Assembly: GCA_026129865.1 (NCBI GenBank)
Contig: JAHCHG010000006.1
Location: 62,001-126,000, forward strand
Reading direction: 5' to 3'
Length of the DNA stretch: 64,000 nt
DNA from: Pyrinomonadaceae bacterium
GTDB lineage: Bacteria; Acidobacteriota; Blastocatellia; Pyrinomonadales; Pyrinomonadaceae
This document shows positions 46,025 through 55,716 of this stretch, piece by piece (positions within the stretch are counted from its first letter, which is position 1; each line of letters begins with the position of its first letter). Below the pieces are notes generated by a model. That model was not told where the DNA came from and searched no databases. It saw only the letters and a list, made by a program, of their open reading frames with translations. The position numbers were made by a program, and so were the translations under genes.

Positions 46025-47665
46025 ATGAAAAATAAATTTTTGCGTATTTGCGCCGCACTTGCTGCGCTGATCGTTGCCGCGCTGCCATTGAGCGCCCAGT
46101 TTCGACCTGACACTTTTGCGATTACGAACGCAAAGATCGTTACGGTTTCGGGCAAGACGATCGAAAAGGGAACGATCGTCGTTCGGAACGGTCTGATCGA
46201 ATCGGTCGGCGAAAATGACAAGGTTCCTGCCGATGCGAAGATTATCGACGGCAGCGGTATGACGGTTTATCCGGGATTTTTCGATACGAACACATCGCTT
46301 GCGATTCCGGCATCGACGCCGCGACCCGGCGGGCAGCAGGGCGCGCAGGCACAGAGTTCAAATTCGAATTATCCCGAAGGTCTACAGCCGGAAAAGAGAA
46401 CTTTCGATGAGTTGAAAGCGAACGAACAGGCTTTTGAAGCGCAGCGAAATACGGGAATAACGTCCGCGCTGACGGTTGGAAACGACGGCATATTCAACGG
46501 GCAATCGGCGGTAATAAACCTTTCCGGCGATTCAGTTTCGGCAATGGTCGTCCGGTCGCCGTTTGCGCAGCATATTACGTTTACGACGCTGCGCGGCGGG
46601 CAATATCCGACATCTCTGATGGGAACGTTTTCGGCGATGCGCCAGATGTTTTTGGACACACTGCGCCATATTGAATTAAAGAAGATGTACGCCGCCAACC
46701 CGCGCGGAATGCAGCGACCGCCCGCGGACGCTTCGCTCGAAGCATTGATTCCGGTTGTAACGGGTGCAATGCCGATCGTCTTTAACGCAAATACCGAACG
46801 CGAGATAATTCGTTCGCTTGACCTGGCGAAAGAATTCAAACTAAACGCGATGATCGCCGGCGGATTTGAAGCATGGAAAGTCGCGGAAAGACTTAAGGCA
46901 CAAAACGTTCCGGTTTTGCTGTCGCTCAATTTTCCCGAAAGAACAACTGCCGAAGCGAAAGATGCAGACCCGGAAACTTTGGAAACACTGCGGCTTCGCG
47001 TTGAAGTTCCAAAGAATGCTGCACGGCTGAAAGCGGCGGGCGTAAAATTTGCATTTCAATCGGGCGGCTTGAAAAACCTTTCGAAAGATTTCATCGGAAA
47101 TATCGCAAAGGCGGTTAACGCGGGATTGTCGAAAGAAGATGCAGTTCGCGCAGCGTCGCTCGGCGCGGCGGAGATACTCGGCGTTAACGATCGTCTGGGT
47201 TCGGTCGAAGAAGGCAAGATCGCCAATCTTTTCGCGGTCCGCGGCGATATCTTTGATAAGGATAAGCAAATTCTGCATATTTTTGTTGACGGAAACCATT
47301 TCGAAAATAAAGAAAAACCCAAATCGGAAATTAAACCCGGCGGCACAGCGCCAGCGGGAACATTTGCGCAGATCGGCGGTTCATGGAACGTAGCGATCGA
47401 TATTCCGGGAAGCCCGATCACGGCGACATACAATTTTATTCAGCAGGGCGGAACGTTTACGGGAACAATGCAGACGCAGTTCGGAACGACCAATATAACC
47501 GACGGAAAGGTTACCGCGAACGGGTTCAGCTTTGCGGCAACGGTCGAATTTGCAGGACAGACGTTCGATGTTTTTGTTAACGGAACCAAGGTCGGCGACC
47601 GGATCGAAGGAACTATAACTTCGCCGCAGGGTCCCGTAACATTCACCGGAACAAAAAATCCGTAA
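46025..47665 (+). CDS. Exported amidohydrolase paralogue lacking metal ligands
   Basis: The 546-residue product has a signal peptide (residues 1-24) and an imidazolonepropionase-like fold, but the metal-binding HxH after PGFxD is replaced by PGFFDTNTS (residues 83-91). The later His motif reads FNANTERE, and the strand that usually carries the catalytic Asp (NSDS) reads FQSGGLK. Residues 430-546 add a beta-rich lipocalin-like tail (ATYNFIQQGGTFTGTMQ). It should therefore be unable to hydrolyse amides by the family mechanism and may bind a peptide or partner. It is the first of three tandem paralogues. Confidence 0.78.
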   Translation: MKNKFLRICAALAALIVAALPLSAQFRPDTFAITNAKIVTVSGKTIEKGTIVVRNGLIESVGENDKVPADAKIIDGSGMTVYPGFFDTNTSLAIPASTPRPGGQQGAQAQSSNSNYPEGLQPEKRTFDELKANEQAFEAQRNTGITSALTVGNDGIFNGQSAVINLSGDSVSAMVVRSPFAQHITFTTLRGGQYPTSLMGTFSAMRQMFLDTLRHIELKKMYAANPRGMQRPPADASLEALIPVVTGAMPIVFNANTEREIIRSLDLAKEFKLNAMIAGGFEAWKVAERLKAQNVPVLLSLNFPERTTAEAKDADPETLETLRLRVEVPKNAARLKAAGVKFAFQSGGLKNLSKDFIGNIAKAVNAGLSKEDAVRAASLGAAEILGVNDRLGSVEEGKIANLFAVRGDIFDKDKQILHIFVDGNHFENKEKPKSEIKPGGTAPAGTFAQIGGSWNVAIDIPGSPITATYNFIQQGGTFTGTMQTQFGTTNITDGKVTANGFSFAATVEFAGQTFDVFVNGTKVGDRIEGTITSPQGPVTFTGTKNP

Positions 47666-47686
47666 ATCAGGCGCAGGAAAAAAGAT

Positions 47687-49048
47687 ATGAAAAAGATCAT
47701 TTTATTAGCGATTTTACTAAGCTGTGCGATCGGAGTTTCGGCGCAGCAGAAAGGCGAGCTTTTAATAAAGAATGCGACCGTCATGACGGCGTCCGGCGGA
47801 ACATTGCAGAACCGCGACATTTTGGTCAGAAACGGTAAGATCGTTCAGATCGGACGCGACCTGAAAGCTTCGGCAGATGCCCAAATCTTTGACGGCACCG
47901 GAAAATTTGTTACGCCTGGAATTATCGATGCGCATTCGCACGCGATGATGGACGCGGTCAATGAATTTTCGTTCGCCGTAACATCGATGGCGCGAATCCG
48001 CGACGTTTTGGACCCGACCGACATTTCCATCTATCGCGCGCTTGCCGGCGGCGTAACGGCGGCAAATCTGCTGCACGGTTCGGCAAACCCGATCGGCGGT
48101 CAAAATTCTGTTGTGAAATTCAAATGGGGACATCCGATTGAAGATTTTCTGATCGCAGACGCGCCGCCGGGAATTAAGTTTGCCATGGGCGAGAATGTAA
48201 AACGTTCAAACTCGCAGATCCAACCCGGTCAAACGCGGCGTTACCCTGCAACCCGAATGGGGACGGTCGAAGTGATCCGCGACGCGTTTGTCCGCGCGCG
48301 CGATTACAAGCAGGCTTGGGACGATTATCGCGCGAAAAAAACGAAAGTTCCGCCGCGCCGCGATCTTGAACTCGAACCGCTTGTCGAGGTTTTAGAAGGA
48401 AAACGGCTCGTTCACGCACATGGATATCGTTCGGACGAACATTTGAACCTGCTTTTGATCGCTAAAGATTTCGGATTTAAGGTAGCGACGCTTCAGCATG
48501 GTCTTGAGGCATACAAAATCGCGCCCGAGATCGCTAAATCCGGCACAGGCGTTTCGATCTTTGCCGATTACTGGGGTTACAAGATCGAAGCCTACGACGC
48601 GATCCCGTATAATGCGGCGATCCTTTGGAAAAACGGGGTCGTCGTTTCGATCAATTCCGATTCCGCCGAACGAATTCGCCGTTTGAACATTGATGCGGCG
48701 AAAATGATGAAATACGGCGGCGTTCCCGAAGAAGAAGCTCTGAAAATGATCACACTGAATCCGGCAAAACAGCTAGGAATCGACAAACGGACGGGTTCGA
48801 TCGAGGTTGGCAAAGACGCCGACATCGTCATTTGGAGCGCGCATCCGTTCAGCGTTTATGCGCATCCGGAAGTAACGATGATCGAAGGCGAAGTTTTCTT
48901 CGATCGTCAAAAGGACGTTGCAATGCGCGATCAGCTTGAAAAAGAACGCGAAGCATTGGAAAAGGCTGAAGCAAACCTTCCGCCGGAAAAACGCGGCAAA
49001 TCTGAAAAACCAAAAGAGAATCCTTCGCCGAACGGAGGTCTGCAATAA
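47687..49048 (+). CDS. Exported metal-dependent amidohydrolase (intact site)
   Basis: The 453-residue product has a signal peptide (residues 1-20) and keeps the ligand set of the family: HSH at residues 83-85 in GIIDAHSHAMM, VHAHGYRSDE, a LQHGLEAYK His, and Asp in SINSDSAERI. It probably hydrolyses an amide or peptide-like bond in the periplasm, though no substrate can be named. A late stretch rich in Glu and Lys (about 405-453) is extra. It overlaps the third paralogue by one base (TAATG at 49048), so the three are cotranscribed. Confidence 0.83.
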   Translation: MKKIILLAILLSCAIGVSAQQKGELLIKNATVMTASGGTLQNRDILVRNGKIVQIGRDLKASADAQIFDGTGKFVTPGIIDAHSHAMMDAVNEFSFAVTSMARIRDVLDPTDISIYRALAGGVTAANLLHGSANPIGGQNSVVKFKWGHPIEDFLIADAPPGIKFAMGENVKRSNSQIQPGQTRRYPATRMGTVEVIRDAFVRARDYKQAWDDYRAKKTKVPPRRDLELEPLVEVLEGKRLVHAHGYRSDEHLNLLLIAKDFGFKVATLQHGLEAYKIAPEIAKSGTGVSIFADYWGYKIEAYDAIPYNAAILWKNGVVVSINSDSAERIRRLNIDAAKMMKYGGVPEEEALKMITLNPAKQLGIDKRTGSIEVGKDADIVIWSAHPFSVYAHPEVTMIEGEVFFDRQKDVAMRDQLEKEREALEKAEANLPPEKRGKSEKPKENPSPNGGLQ

Positions 49049-50391
49049 TGATCAAGAAAATCCTAAACAATCTGTGTTTATCGCTGTTCATCTGTGGTTC
49101 GTTATTCATTTCAGCGTTCGCTCAAAATGGCGGAACGCAGCAGAACCTGACCGGACGTGACGGAGCGTTTGCCATAACCAATGCCCGGATCGTAACGGTT
49201 TCCGGCGACACGATCGAGAACGGAACCATTATTATAAGAAACGGAAAGATCGAAGCGGTCGGCGCAAATATCAGAGCCGGCGGCGGGGTTGAAACCATCG
49301 ACGGAAAAGGTCTGACCGTTTATCCGGGAATGATCGATGCCGCGACGAACATGGGTTTGATCGAGATCGGCGGCGGCGCTGCAGGCACCGTTGACGTAGC
49401 CGAAACCGGCAATATGAACTCGAACGCGAAGGCGATAACGGGAATCAATCCGAACACGTCGCATATCAATGTAACCCGCGTGAACGGAACAACTACCGTG
49501 CTTTCGCTGCCGGTCAGCGGTCTTGTTTCCGGGCAGTCGGCGATCATTAATTTGAACGGCGCGACACAGTCGGAAATGGCTGTGGTTCCGGTTTTCGGTT
49601 TGATCGTTAATTTTCCGCGAGTTACGACGTTCGAATTTGCACCCGGAGTCGGACGCCGGGCGATCGAATATTCGCAGGCGGTAAAACAGCGCGACAAGAA
49701 TGTCGAAGATCTGAAAAAGATATTTGACGAAGCCGCGCTTTACGCAAAAACGCGTGAAGCCTATGCCGCAGATAAATCGCTGCCTCATAAGGACATAGAC
49801 CTTAAGATGGAAGCGATGATCCCATATTTAAAAGGCGAAAAGCCGGTAATTTTTACCGCCGATCGCGAACGCGACATTCGCGGCGCGCTGAAATTTGCCG
49901 ATGAGTTAAAACTGAAAGCGATCATACTGGGCGGCGCCGAAGCGTGGAAAGCTGCAGACGATCTGAAAAAATATAATGTGCCGGTGATCTATACCAACAT
50001 GTGGTCGATGCCGCTCGGTCAGGACGCCGATTACGATTCGATGTACGCGGGTCCGGGCAAAATGAAAGCTGCCGGCGTTAAATTTGCCATCGCATCCGGC
50101 GACGACGGCGCGAACGCCCGCGATCTTCCGTACCAGGCGGGAATGAGCGCCGCTTACGGTCTGTCGAAAGAGGACGCCCTGAAAGCCGTAACGATCTATC
50201 CCGCAGAGATCCTCGGAATTTCCGACAAAATGGGATCGATCGAAACCGGAAAGGTCGCGAATATAGTAGTAACAGACGGCGACCTGCTCGACGCGCGAAC
50301 GAATATCAAATATTTGTTCATCAACGGCAGACTTCTCCCGTTAACCAGCCGCCACACGGAACTGTACGAGGCGTTTAAGAATAGAAAATAG
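49048..50391 (+). CDS. Exported amidohydrolase paralogue lacking metal ligands, second
   Basis: The 447-residue product has a signal peptide (residues 1-26) and shares the FAITNARIVTVSGDTIENGTI block with the gene at 46025. The HxH site reads PGMIDAATN (residues 93-101), the later His is replaced in FTADRERD, and the Asp strand reads AIASGDDGA. Thus it too seems to have lost the binuclear metal site. With two of the three genes degenerate in the same places, a structural or regulatory role beside the intact enzyme is plausible. Confidence 0.78.
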   Translation: MIKKILNNLCLSLFICGSLFISAFAQNGGTQQNLTGRDGAFAITNARIVTVSGDTIENGTIIIRNGKIEAVGANIRAGGGVETIDGKGLTVYPGMIDAATNMGLIEIGGGAAGTVDVAETGNMNSNAKAITGINPNTSHINVTRVNGTTTVLSLPVSGLVSGQSAIINLNGATQSEMAVVPVFGLIVNFPRVTTFEFAPGVGRRAIEYSQAVKQRDKNVEDLKKIFDEAALYAKTREAYAADKSLPHKDIDLKMEAMIPYLKGEKPVIFTADRERDIRGALKFADELKLKAIILGGAEAWKAADDLKKYNVPVIYTNMWSMPLGQDADYDSMYAGPGKMKAAGVKFAIASGDDGANARDLPYQAGMSAAYGLSKEDALKAVTIYPAEILGISDKMGSIETGKVANIVVTDGDLLDARTNIKYLFINGRLLPLTSRHTELYEAFKNRK

Positions 50392-50412
50392 CTTCATCAG
50401 ATAAAAACAAAT

Positions 50413-50448
50413 TCACCCGCGGAATGAATGCCTACCTTCCGCGGGTGA
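50413..50448. terminator. Bidirectional rho-independent terminator
   Basis: TCACCCGCGGAA (50413-50424) pairs with TTCCGCGGGTGA (50437-50448) in a perfect 12-bp stem with a 12-nt loop. A T-rich run follows on both strands. It lies between the convergent amidohydrolase and KDPG aldolase genes and should end both transcripts. Confidence 0.9.
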
Positions 50449-50461
50449 TTAATTTTTCCGT

Positions 50462-51112
50462 TTAGCTTTGCCGCGCTTGATTTACGATATCGATCAAGCG
50501 GACGGTTCGCTCGGTGATTAAACGACCGTTGCCCGATTTTGCAGCGGAAAGATCGCACAACTCCGAACCGATACCGACCGCTGATGCTCCTGCTGTGATA
50601 AAATCTCCGGCGTTTTCGATCGAAACTCCGCCCGTCGGTATCAGTTCGATATTAGGAAGCGGGGCTTTTAGGGAACGAATAAAATCGGCTCCGCCCATCG
50701 CGCCTGCAGGAAAAACTTTGACAAAATCTGCACCGGCATTCCACGCATCGACGATCTCCGTCGGCGTCAAAGCGCCCGGCAGAATTGCGACCTCTTTTTC
50801 TATACAAAGCGAGATAACGTCGAAATTCGTAGCAGGCGAGACGATAAATTGAGCGCCCGCGCCGATGCAAATGGACGCTTCTTCGCGCGAAACGACCGTT
50901 CCGGCACCGATCAGCGCGTCGCTGCCATATTCGCTCCGAAGCGTTTCGATCAGCGCCGGCGCTTGCGGCACGGTCATTGTGATCTCAAATATATTCACGC
51001 CGCCGGAGCGTATCGGTTCTACGATCCGGCGGGCGTTTTCGTGCGAATCGGCGCGAATTACGGGCATGATTCCGGTTAGTGCGATCTGGCGGATAACGTG
51101 AATTTTTTCCAT
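50462..51112 (-). CDS. eda: 2-Dehydro-3-deoxyphosphogluconate aldolase
   Basis: The 216-residue product is a TIM-barrel class I aldolase of the KDPG/KHG type. The Schiff-base Lys is in ADFVKVFPAGAMGG, the catalytic Glu in FEITMTVPQA, and LIGAGTVVS is the usual substrate loop. It cleaves KDPG to pyruvate and glyceraldehyde-3-phosphate, the last step of the Entner-Doudoroff or hexuronate route. It is divergent from the PfkB kinase at 51312, which would make its substrate. Confidence 0.9.
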   Translation of the reverse strand: MEKIHVIRQIALTGIMPVIRADSHENARRIVEPIRSGGVNIFEITMTVPQAPALIETLRSEYGSDALIGAGTVVSREEASICIGAGAQFIVSPATNFDVISLCIEKEVAILPGALTPTEIVDAWNAGADFVKVFPAGAMGGADFIRSLKAPLPNIELIPTGGVSIENAGDFITAGASAVGIGSELCDLSAAKSGNGRLITERTVRLIDIVNQARQS

Positions 51113-51311
51113 AAATTGGCGCCTGTGCGCTTAGGCTTTCTGCCTTCGCGGCTTAAATTTAGATCGATGATAACCGCTGAAAATTAATTTGAAAACCTTG
51201 CTTGAAAGCAGTCCGGACAAAGAGCCTGAAACCTACCGGATCGATCGGACGAATTTTTCGTTACGGTTAATTACTTGCCATAAAGGACTTGGGACTGGCA
51301 AGATATCAAAC

Positions 51312-52370
51312 ATGCTGAATCTAAAAGCGGGGCGGGGCACCTGCCAGGACATCGTTTCGCTGGGAGAAATTCTTCTCCGGTTCGATCCGGGCGAAGACCG
51401 GATACATACCGCGCGGTCGTTCAAAGTTTATGACGGCGGCGGTGAATATAACGTCGCAAAAAACCTTTCGCAAACATTTTCCCTCCGCGCGGCGATCGTT
51501 ACCGCGCTCGCGGACAATCCGCTCGGGCGGCTTGCCGAAAATCTTGCTCGCGGCGGCGGCGTCGATACCCGAGAAATAATCTGGCGCGCACAAGACGGCG
51601 TCGGCGCGAATACCCGAAACGGGATATATTTCATCGAACGCGGCTTAGGACAAAGGTCACCTTTGTCCAGCTTCGATCGTGCAAATACCGCCGTTTCTCA
51701 ATTAAAACCGGGCGATGTCGATTGGCAAAAGATTTTTTCCGAGCGCGGCGCGCGCTGGTTTCATACGGGCGGAATTTTTGCCGGACTATCCGAAACGTCC
51801 CCGCAGGCGGCTTTGGAAGCTATGAAACGCGCGCGGGAAAACGGTTCGATCGTTTCGTACGATCTCAATTACAGAGAATCGTTGTGGAAATCGCGCGGCG
51901 GTATTGCGGCTGCGAATGCGGTAAACCGGCAATTGCTGCCGTTTGCCGATGTCGTCTTTGGAATTCCGAATTTTGCCGCGCAGTACGACGGGCGCAAGAA
52001 CGACGATTTTAAGAATGCCGCAGCCGCAATGCAGGCGGATTTTCCAAATTTGAAGGTTATAGCCACAACATTTCGAAGTGTTCATTCGGCTTCGCGCCAC
52101 GACCTTTCCGCGAGCGTCTTTTTCGATGGAAACATAAAAAGATCGCGCGACTATCCGGGTATTGAGATTTTCGATCGCGTCGGCAGCGGAGACGCATTTG
52201 CTGCCGGGCTAATCTACGGGTTGATCGCCGACCGCGGTCTTGATTATGCGGTCGAATGCGCCGCGGCAGCTGCAGTTCATACTATGACGACGCCCGGCGA
52301 CAACTGTCTGGCATCGCTGGATGAAATCGAATCAATCATCGCCGGAAACGACGGTTTCGTCGTCCGGTAG
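51312..52370 (+). CDS. kdgK: PfkB-family sugar kinase, probable 2-keto-3-deoxygluconate kinase
   Basis: I choose the ATG at 51312 (352 residues). A TTG at 51189 in the same frame would add 41 residues without family similarity. The PfkB signs are YDGGGEYNVAKNLSQ near the start and the catalytic GDAF loop DRVGSGDAFAAGL near residue 300. Neighbouring KDPG aldolase makes 2-keto-3-deoxygluconate the best guess for the substrate, which is inferred from context. The intergenic region with the aldolase (199 bp) should hold divergent promoters. Confidence 0.82.
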   Translation: MLNLKAGRGTCQDIVSLGEILLRFDPGEDRIHTARSFKVYDGGGEYNVAKNLSQTFSLRAAIVTALADNPLGRLAENLARGGGVDTREIIWRAQDGVGANTRNGIYFIERGLGQRSPLSSFDRANTAVSQLKPGDVDWQKIFSERGARWFHTGGIFAGLSETSPQAALEAMKRARENGSIVSYDLNYRESLWKSRGGIAAANAVNRQLLPFADVVFGIPNFAAQYDGRKNDDFKNAAAAMQADFPNLKVIATTFRSVHSASRHDLSASVFFDGNIKRSRDYPGIEIFDRVGSGDAFAAGLIYGLIADRGLDYAVECAAAAAVHTMTTPGDNCLASLDEIESIIAGNDGFVVR

Positions 52371-52403
52371 AATTTTTTTATGCAAAACCACCGTTAAAAA
52401 AAG

Positions 52404-53588
52404 ATGAAGATAGGAAAAAATCGCGAAATGAAAATGATCGATATTCACGATATTCGAAATATCAATCAAACGGTTTTGCTGCATTTGATTCGTGAACGCC
52501 AGCCGATTTCGCGCGCGGAAATTGCCAAACTCACAGGTCTGCGCCCGGGCACAATATCGTCGATCGTAAACCGTTTGATCCGGAAAGGAGTAATTTACGA
52601 AGGCGCCGAAGGTCCTTCGAGCGGAGGTCGAAAACCGACCTATTTGTTCATCAACAGCGAATCCGCCTATGTTCTCGCCGTCAGCATCGGCGTTCGCGAA
52701 ACCACTTACGCGGTCAGCGATTTTACGGGAAGGATAATGACCGAGAAAGCGATCTTGACGAGCGGAGGAGATCCAACGGCATTTCTAAAATCGCTCGCCG
52801 CCGATATTCGGGCGATGATCAGCAGCAATTATGCGCGAGCAAATTTCGTTGCCGTCGGGGTCAGCGTTCCCGGACTTGTCAAACGGGATACCGGCGAATT
52901 GATCGTGTCGCCCAATCTCGAATGGAACAACCTGCCGGTAAAGAAAATCCTCGAAAAAGAACTGCAGTTGCCGGTTTACGTTGAAAACGATGCAAACGCC
53001 GCCGCATATTCCGAACTATGGTACGGTCCGCTCGAAGAAATTAAGGTCAAAACTCTGCTCTATATACTTGTCGTCGACGGGCTCGGTACCGGGCTGATTA
53101 TCAACGGCGAACTCCACGTCGGTTCTCAGGTCGGTTTGGGCGGTTTCGGACATATGAGCATTGAACCCAACGGCGAGGTCTGTTCGTGCGGACGAAGGGG
53201 CTGTTGGGAAACGCTGGCGTCCGACAGCGCGACTGTCGCGCGCTATCATCGATTGATGAGCAACAAAAACGACTCCGAATCGTTTTCGATCTCGGAGATC
53301 ATCGCCCGCGCCAATCGCGGTGACGAAAAAGCCGTAACAGCGCTTCGCGCGACCGCTGAATTCCTCGGCGAAGGTATTACCAGCATCGCGCACGGCTTGA
53401 GCCCCGAGATAATCGTCATCGGCGGCGAGATTTCTACCGCCTGGAATTTGATCGGCGATATCGTTAAGGAAAAAGTAAAAAGCAAATACTTAATCCCTTC
53501 GGTCGCAAAGCTGGAAATTCGCCCTTCGAGCGTTCCGCGCCCGAGCCTTTTCGGAGCCATTCCGATCGCCCTCCAAAACTACTTTTGA
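52404..53588 (+). CDS. ROK-family transcriptional regulator
   Basis: The 394-residue product begins with a winged helix-turn-helix (residues about 20-65, PISRAEIAKLTGLRPGTISSIV), which marks a NagC/XylR-type repressor rather than a sugar kinase. The ROK domain follows, with DANAAAYSELWYG, GLGTGLIINGELHVG and the zinc motif CSCGRRGCWE. It probably senses a sugar or sugar phosphate and controls the SSS/SDR/receptor operon downstream as well as the aldolase and kinase genes. It lies 34 bp after the kinase gene. Confidence 0.9.
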   Translation: MKIGKNREMKMIDIHDIRNINQTVLLHLIRERQPISRAEIAKLTGLRPGTISSIVNRLIRKGVIYEGAEGPSSGGRKPTYLFINSESAYVLAVSIGVRETTYAVSDFTGRIMTEKAILTSGGDPTAFLKSLAADIRAMISSNYARANFVAVGVSVPGLVKRDTGELIVSPNLEWNNLPVKKILEKELQLPVYVENDANAAAYSELWYGPLEEIKVKTLLYILVVDGLGTGLIINGELHVGSQVGLGGFGHMSIEPNGEVCSCGRRGCWETLASDSATVARYHRLMSNKNDSESFSISEIIARANRGDEKAVTALRATAEFLGEGITSIAHGLSPEIIVIGGEISTAWNLIGDIVKEKVKSKYLIPSVAKLEIRPSSVPRPSLFGAIPIALQNYF

Positions 53589-53672
53589 TCCTCGATCCAC
53601 AGAAATAAATCCTCCGGCAGTCGGTCGTTTCATCTGGAATTAAGCCGCTTATTGCTGCGTAAAGAATAATTA

Positions 53673-53702
53673 TTGACAAACCCGCTCGGCACGTGTTACA
53701 AA
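53673..53702 (+). promoter_or_regulatory. Strong sigma-70-like promoter of the sugar-uptake operon
   Basis: TTGACA at 53673-53678 is a perfect -35 hexamer, and TACAAA at 53697-53702 fits the -10 at 4/6 after an 18-bp spacer. It is 150 bp ahead of the symporter gene, in a 266-bp gap with no other coding content. The region between it and the ATG has no operator symmetry I could identify. Confidence 0.65.
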
Positions 53703-53854
53703 CTTAGTCATCAGTCAAAAGAAAGTCTTGTTTTTTGATCGCTAGAATTTAAAACGCGGCACAAAGAACCAAGCAGCTTTCGCGCTTTCGCGGATCAAAT
53801 TCAAGACATTTTTTCGAGTTCCACTTTAATTTAAGCCAAAACTAAGCAGGTTAT

Positions 53855-55714
53855 ATGCAGCTATCGGTTCTTGACCAGATCATCGTTGTCGCCTATCTTG
53901 CGGCGATCATGGCAATCGGTTTCGCGATGAAGCGACGAGCGGCAAAGGGAATGTCGTCGTATTTCCTGGGCGGACGGCAGCTTCCGTGGTGGGCTCTTGC
54001 GATGTCGGGCTCGTCGTCGTATTTCGATATAACCGGTACGATGTGGATCGTTTCCACATTTATCGCGCTCGGTTTAAAGGGAATGTGGGTCCACTGGCTG
54101 TGGGGTTTTCCGATTACGGCATTTTATTTAGCCTATATGGGCAAATGGATCCGACGATCCGATGCAATGACCGGCGCGGAATGGATGAAAACAAGGTTCG
54201 GAACCGGAAAAGCGGGCGATATTGCAAGGCTTTCTTATACGCTTTTTGCAATTTTGACCATCGCCGCACTCCTCGGTTACGGCGCGATCGGAATGGGTAA
54301 GTTCGGGTCGATATTCCTGCCTTTTTCTCCCAATGTCAGCGCATTTTTAATTTTAGGTATTACAGGAATTTATGTAGTCGCCGGCGGATTTCACGGAATC
54401 GTCCGGGTCGAGATCGTTCAGACGATCGTTTTGAGCGCCGGAGCAATTGCGTTTGCAATTATCGGCTACCTGCATTTTGACGAAGCTGCATTTGCCGCAA
54501 AGATCCCGAACGGTTGGATGGATATCATGCCTTCGTTTCGACCGGAATCGTTTCAGGGGCTCGTCAGCGGCGGAACCGATTATTCGCTGTTCGGAGCGCT
54601 TCTGGCGGTTTGGCTTGCAAAAGGACTACTGCTTTGTTTGAGCGGTCCGGAGCAGCTTTACGATTTTCAGAGATTTCTCGCCGCAAAAGACGAACGTGAC
54701 GCGTCGAAACTCGGGGCGCTGTGGGGTGCGATCCACACGGTTCGATGGTGTTTTGCAATGGCAATTGCGGTAATGGCAATCATGGGAATCGGGAATCTAG
54801 CGCTTGACGAGCAGCTTCGCGCAGATCCGGAAACCGCTTTGCCGCTGATCATCGGTTCTATGCTTCCCGTCGGTGTAGTTGGATTTATGCTTGCTGCTCT
54901 GCTTTCCGGTTTTTTGGCGACATTTAGTTCGACTGTCAACGGCGGCGCGGCATATCTTGTAAAAGACGTTTACCAGCGATATATCAATCCGGATGCCGAT
55001 GCGAAAAAGCTCGTATGGATAAGTTATATCTCTTCGGCGCTTCTTATCGTCGTAGGTTTGATAATTTCCGTTTTCGGGACATCGATCAATACGGCATTCC
55101 TTTGGATCTTCGGAACGCTTGCCGCGGGAATTCTGCCGCCGAACGTTCTGCGCTGGTATTGGTGGCGATTAAACGGACAAGGATATGCGGCGGGAGTTTT
55201 CGGCGGAATGATACTTTCGCTCGGTCAGGTCGTTTTGGACACGGCGTTTTTGAACGAACCGCTTCCGCTCTACATTGGATTTCCGGTTATCGCCGTTCTT
55301 TCGACGTTTATCACAATTTCGGTCGCGTTTTTAACTGAGCCGACGGATCTCGAAACACTCAAACAATTTTACGCAAAAGTACAGCCGGCGGGCGCCTGGC
55401 AGCCGGCGCGCCGCGCTGTTTTGGCGGAAGATCCGGAATTCAAAAAACAATCGACCTTCGCGCGCGAATTTACAAACACGATCATAGCGATGATCGGAAT
55501 AATCGCGCTCTATGTTTCGATGCTTTATCTCGTTCTGCACCGTCTGGCAATCGGGTTCGGGTTGCTCGGTATAACGCTCGCAACCGTGATCATTCTTTAT
55601 TTTACCTGGTATAAACATCTTCCTCCGCCCGCGGCGCTGCCGTCGGAAGAAACGGAAAATCTGAAGGCTGAAAGCGAAGAAAATCCGCTTGATGCAGACG
55701 AAACAACACGATAA
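53855..55714 (+). CDS. Sodium:solute symporter family transporter
   Basis: The 619-residue product is all-helical with about 13-14 membrane segments. It has the SSS signature features GMSSYFLGGRQLPWWALAMS, GLLLCLSGPEQLYDFQRFLAAKDE and a long C-terminal cytoplasmic tail after PADEDVE-like charged residues. The family imports sugars, amino acids or nucleosides with Na+. The locus, with GH38, SDR, KDG kinase and aldolase genes, makes a sugar likely. The SDR gene begins 2 nt downstream. Confidence 0.87.
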   Translation: MQLSVLDQIIVVAYLAAIMAIGFAMKRRAAKGMSSYFLGGRQLPWWALAMSGSSSYFDITGTMWIVSTFIALGLKGMWVHWLWGFPITAFYLAYMGKWIRRSDAMTGAEWMKTRFGTGKAGDIARLSYTLFAILTIAALLGYGAIGMGKFGSIFLPFSPNVSAFLILGITGIYVVAGGFHGIVRVEIVQTIVLSAGAIAFAIIGYLHFDEAAFAAKIPNGWMDIMPSFRPESFQGLVSGGTDYSLFGALLAVWLAKGLLLCLSGPEQLYDFQRFLAAKDERDASKLGALWGAIHTVRWCFAMAIAVMAIMGIGNLALDEQLRADPETALPLIIGSMLPVGVVGFMLAALLSGFLATFSSTVNGGAAYLVKDVYQRYINPDADAKKLVWISYISSALLIVVGLIISVFGTSINTAFLWIFGTLAAGILPPNVLRWYWWRLNGQGYAAGVFGGMILSLGQVVLDTAFLNEPLPLYIGFPVIAVLSTFITISVAFLTEPTDLETLKQFYAKVQPAGAWQPARRAVLAEDPEFKKQSTFAREFTNTIIAMIGIIALYVSMLYLVLHRLAIGFGLLGITLATVIILYFTWYKHLPPPAALPSEETENLKAESEENPLDADETTR

Positions 55715-55716
55715 TT

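Noticed and set aside
51189-51311. Longer TTG start for the PfkB kinase
   Set aside because: The 41 added residues do not resemble PfkB proteins; the ATG at 51312 begins directly before the conserved region.
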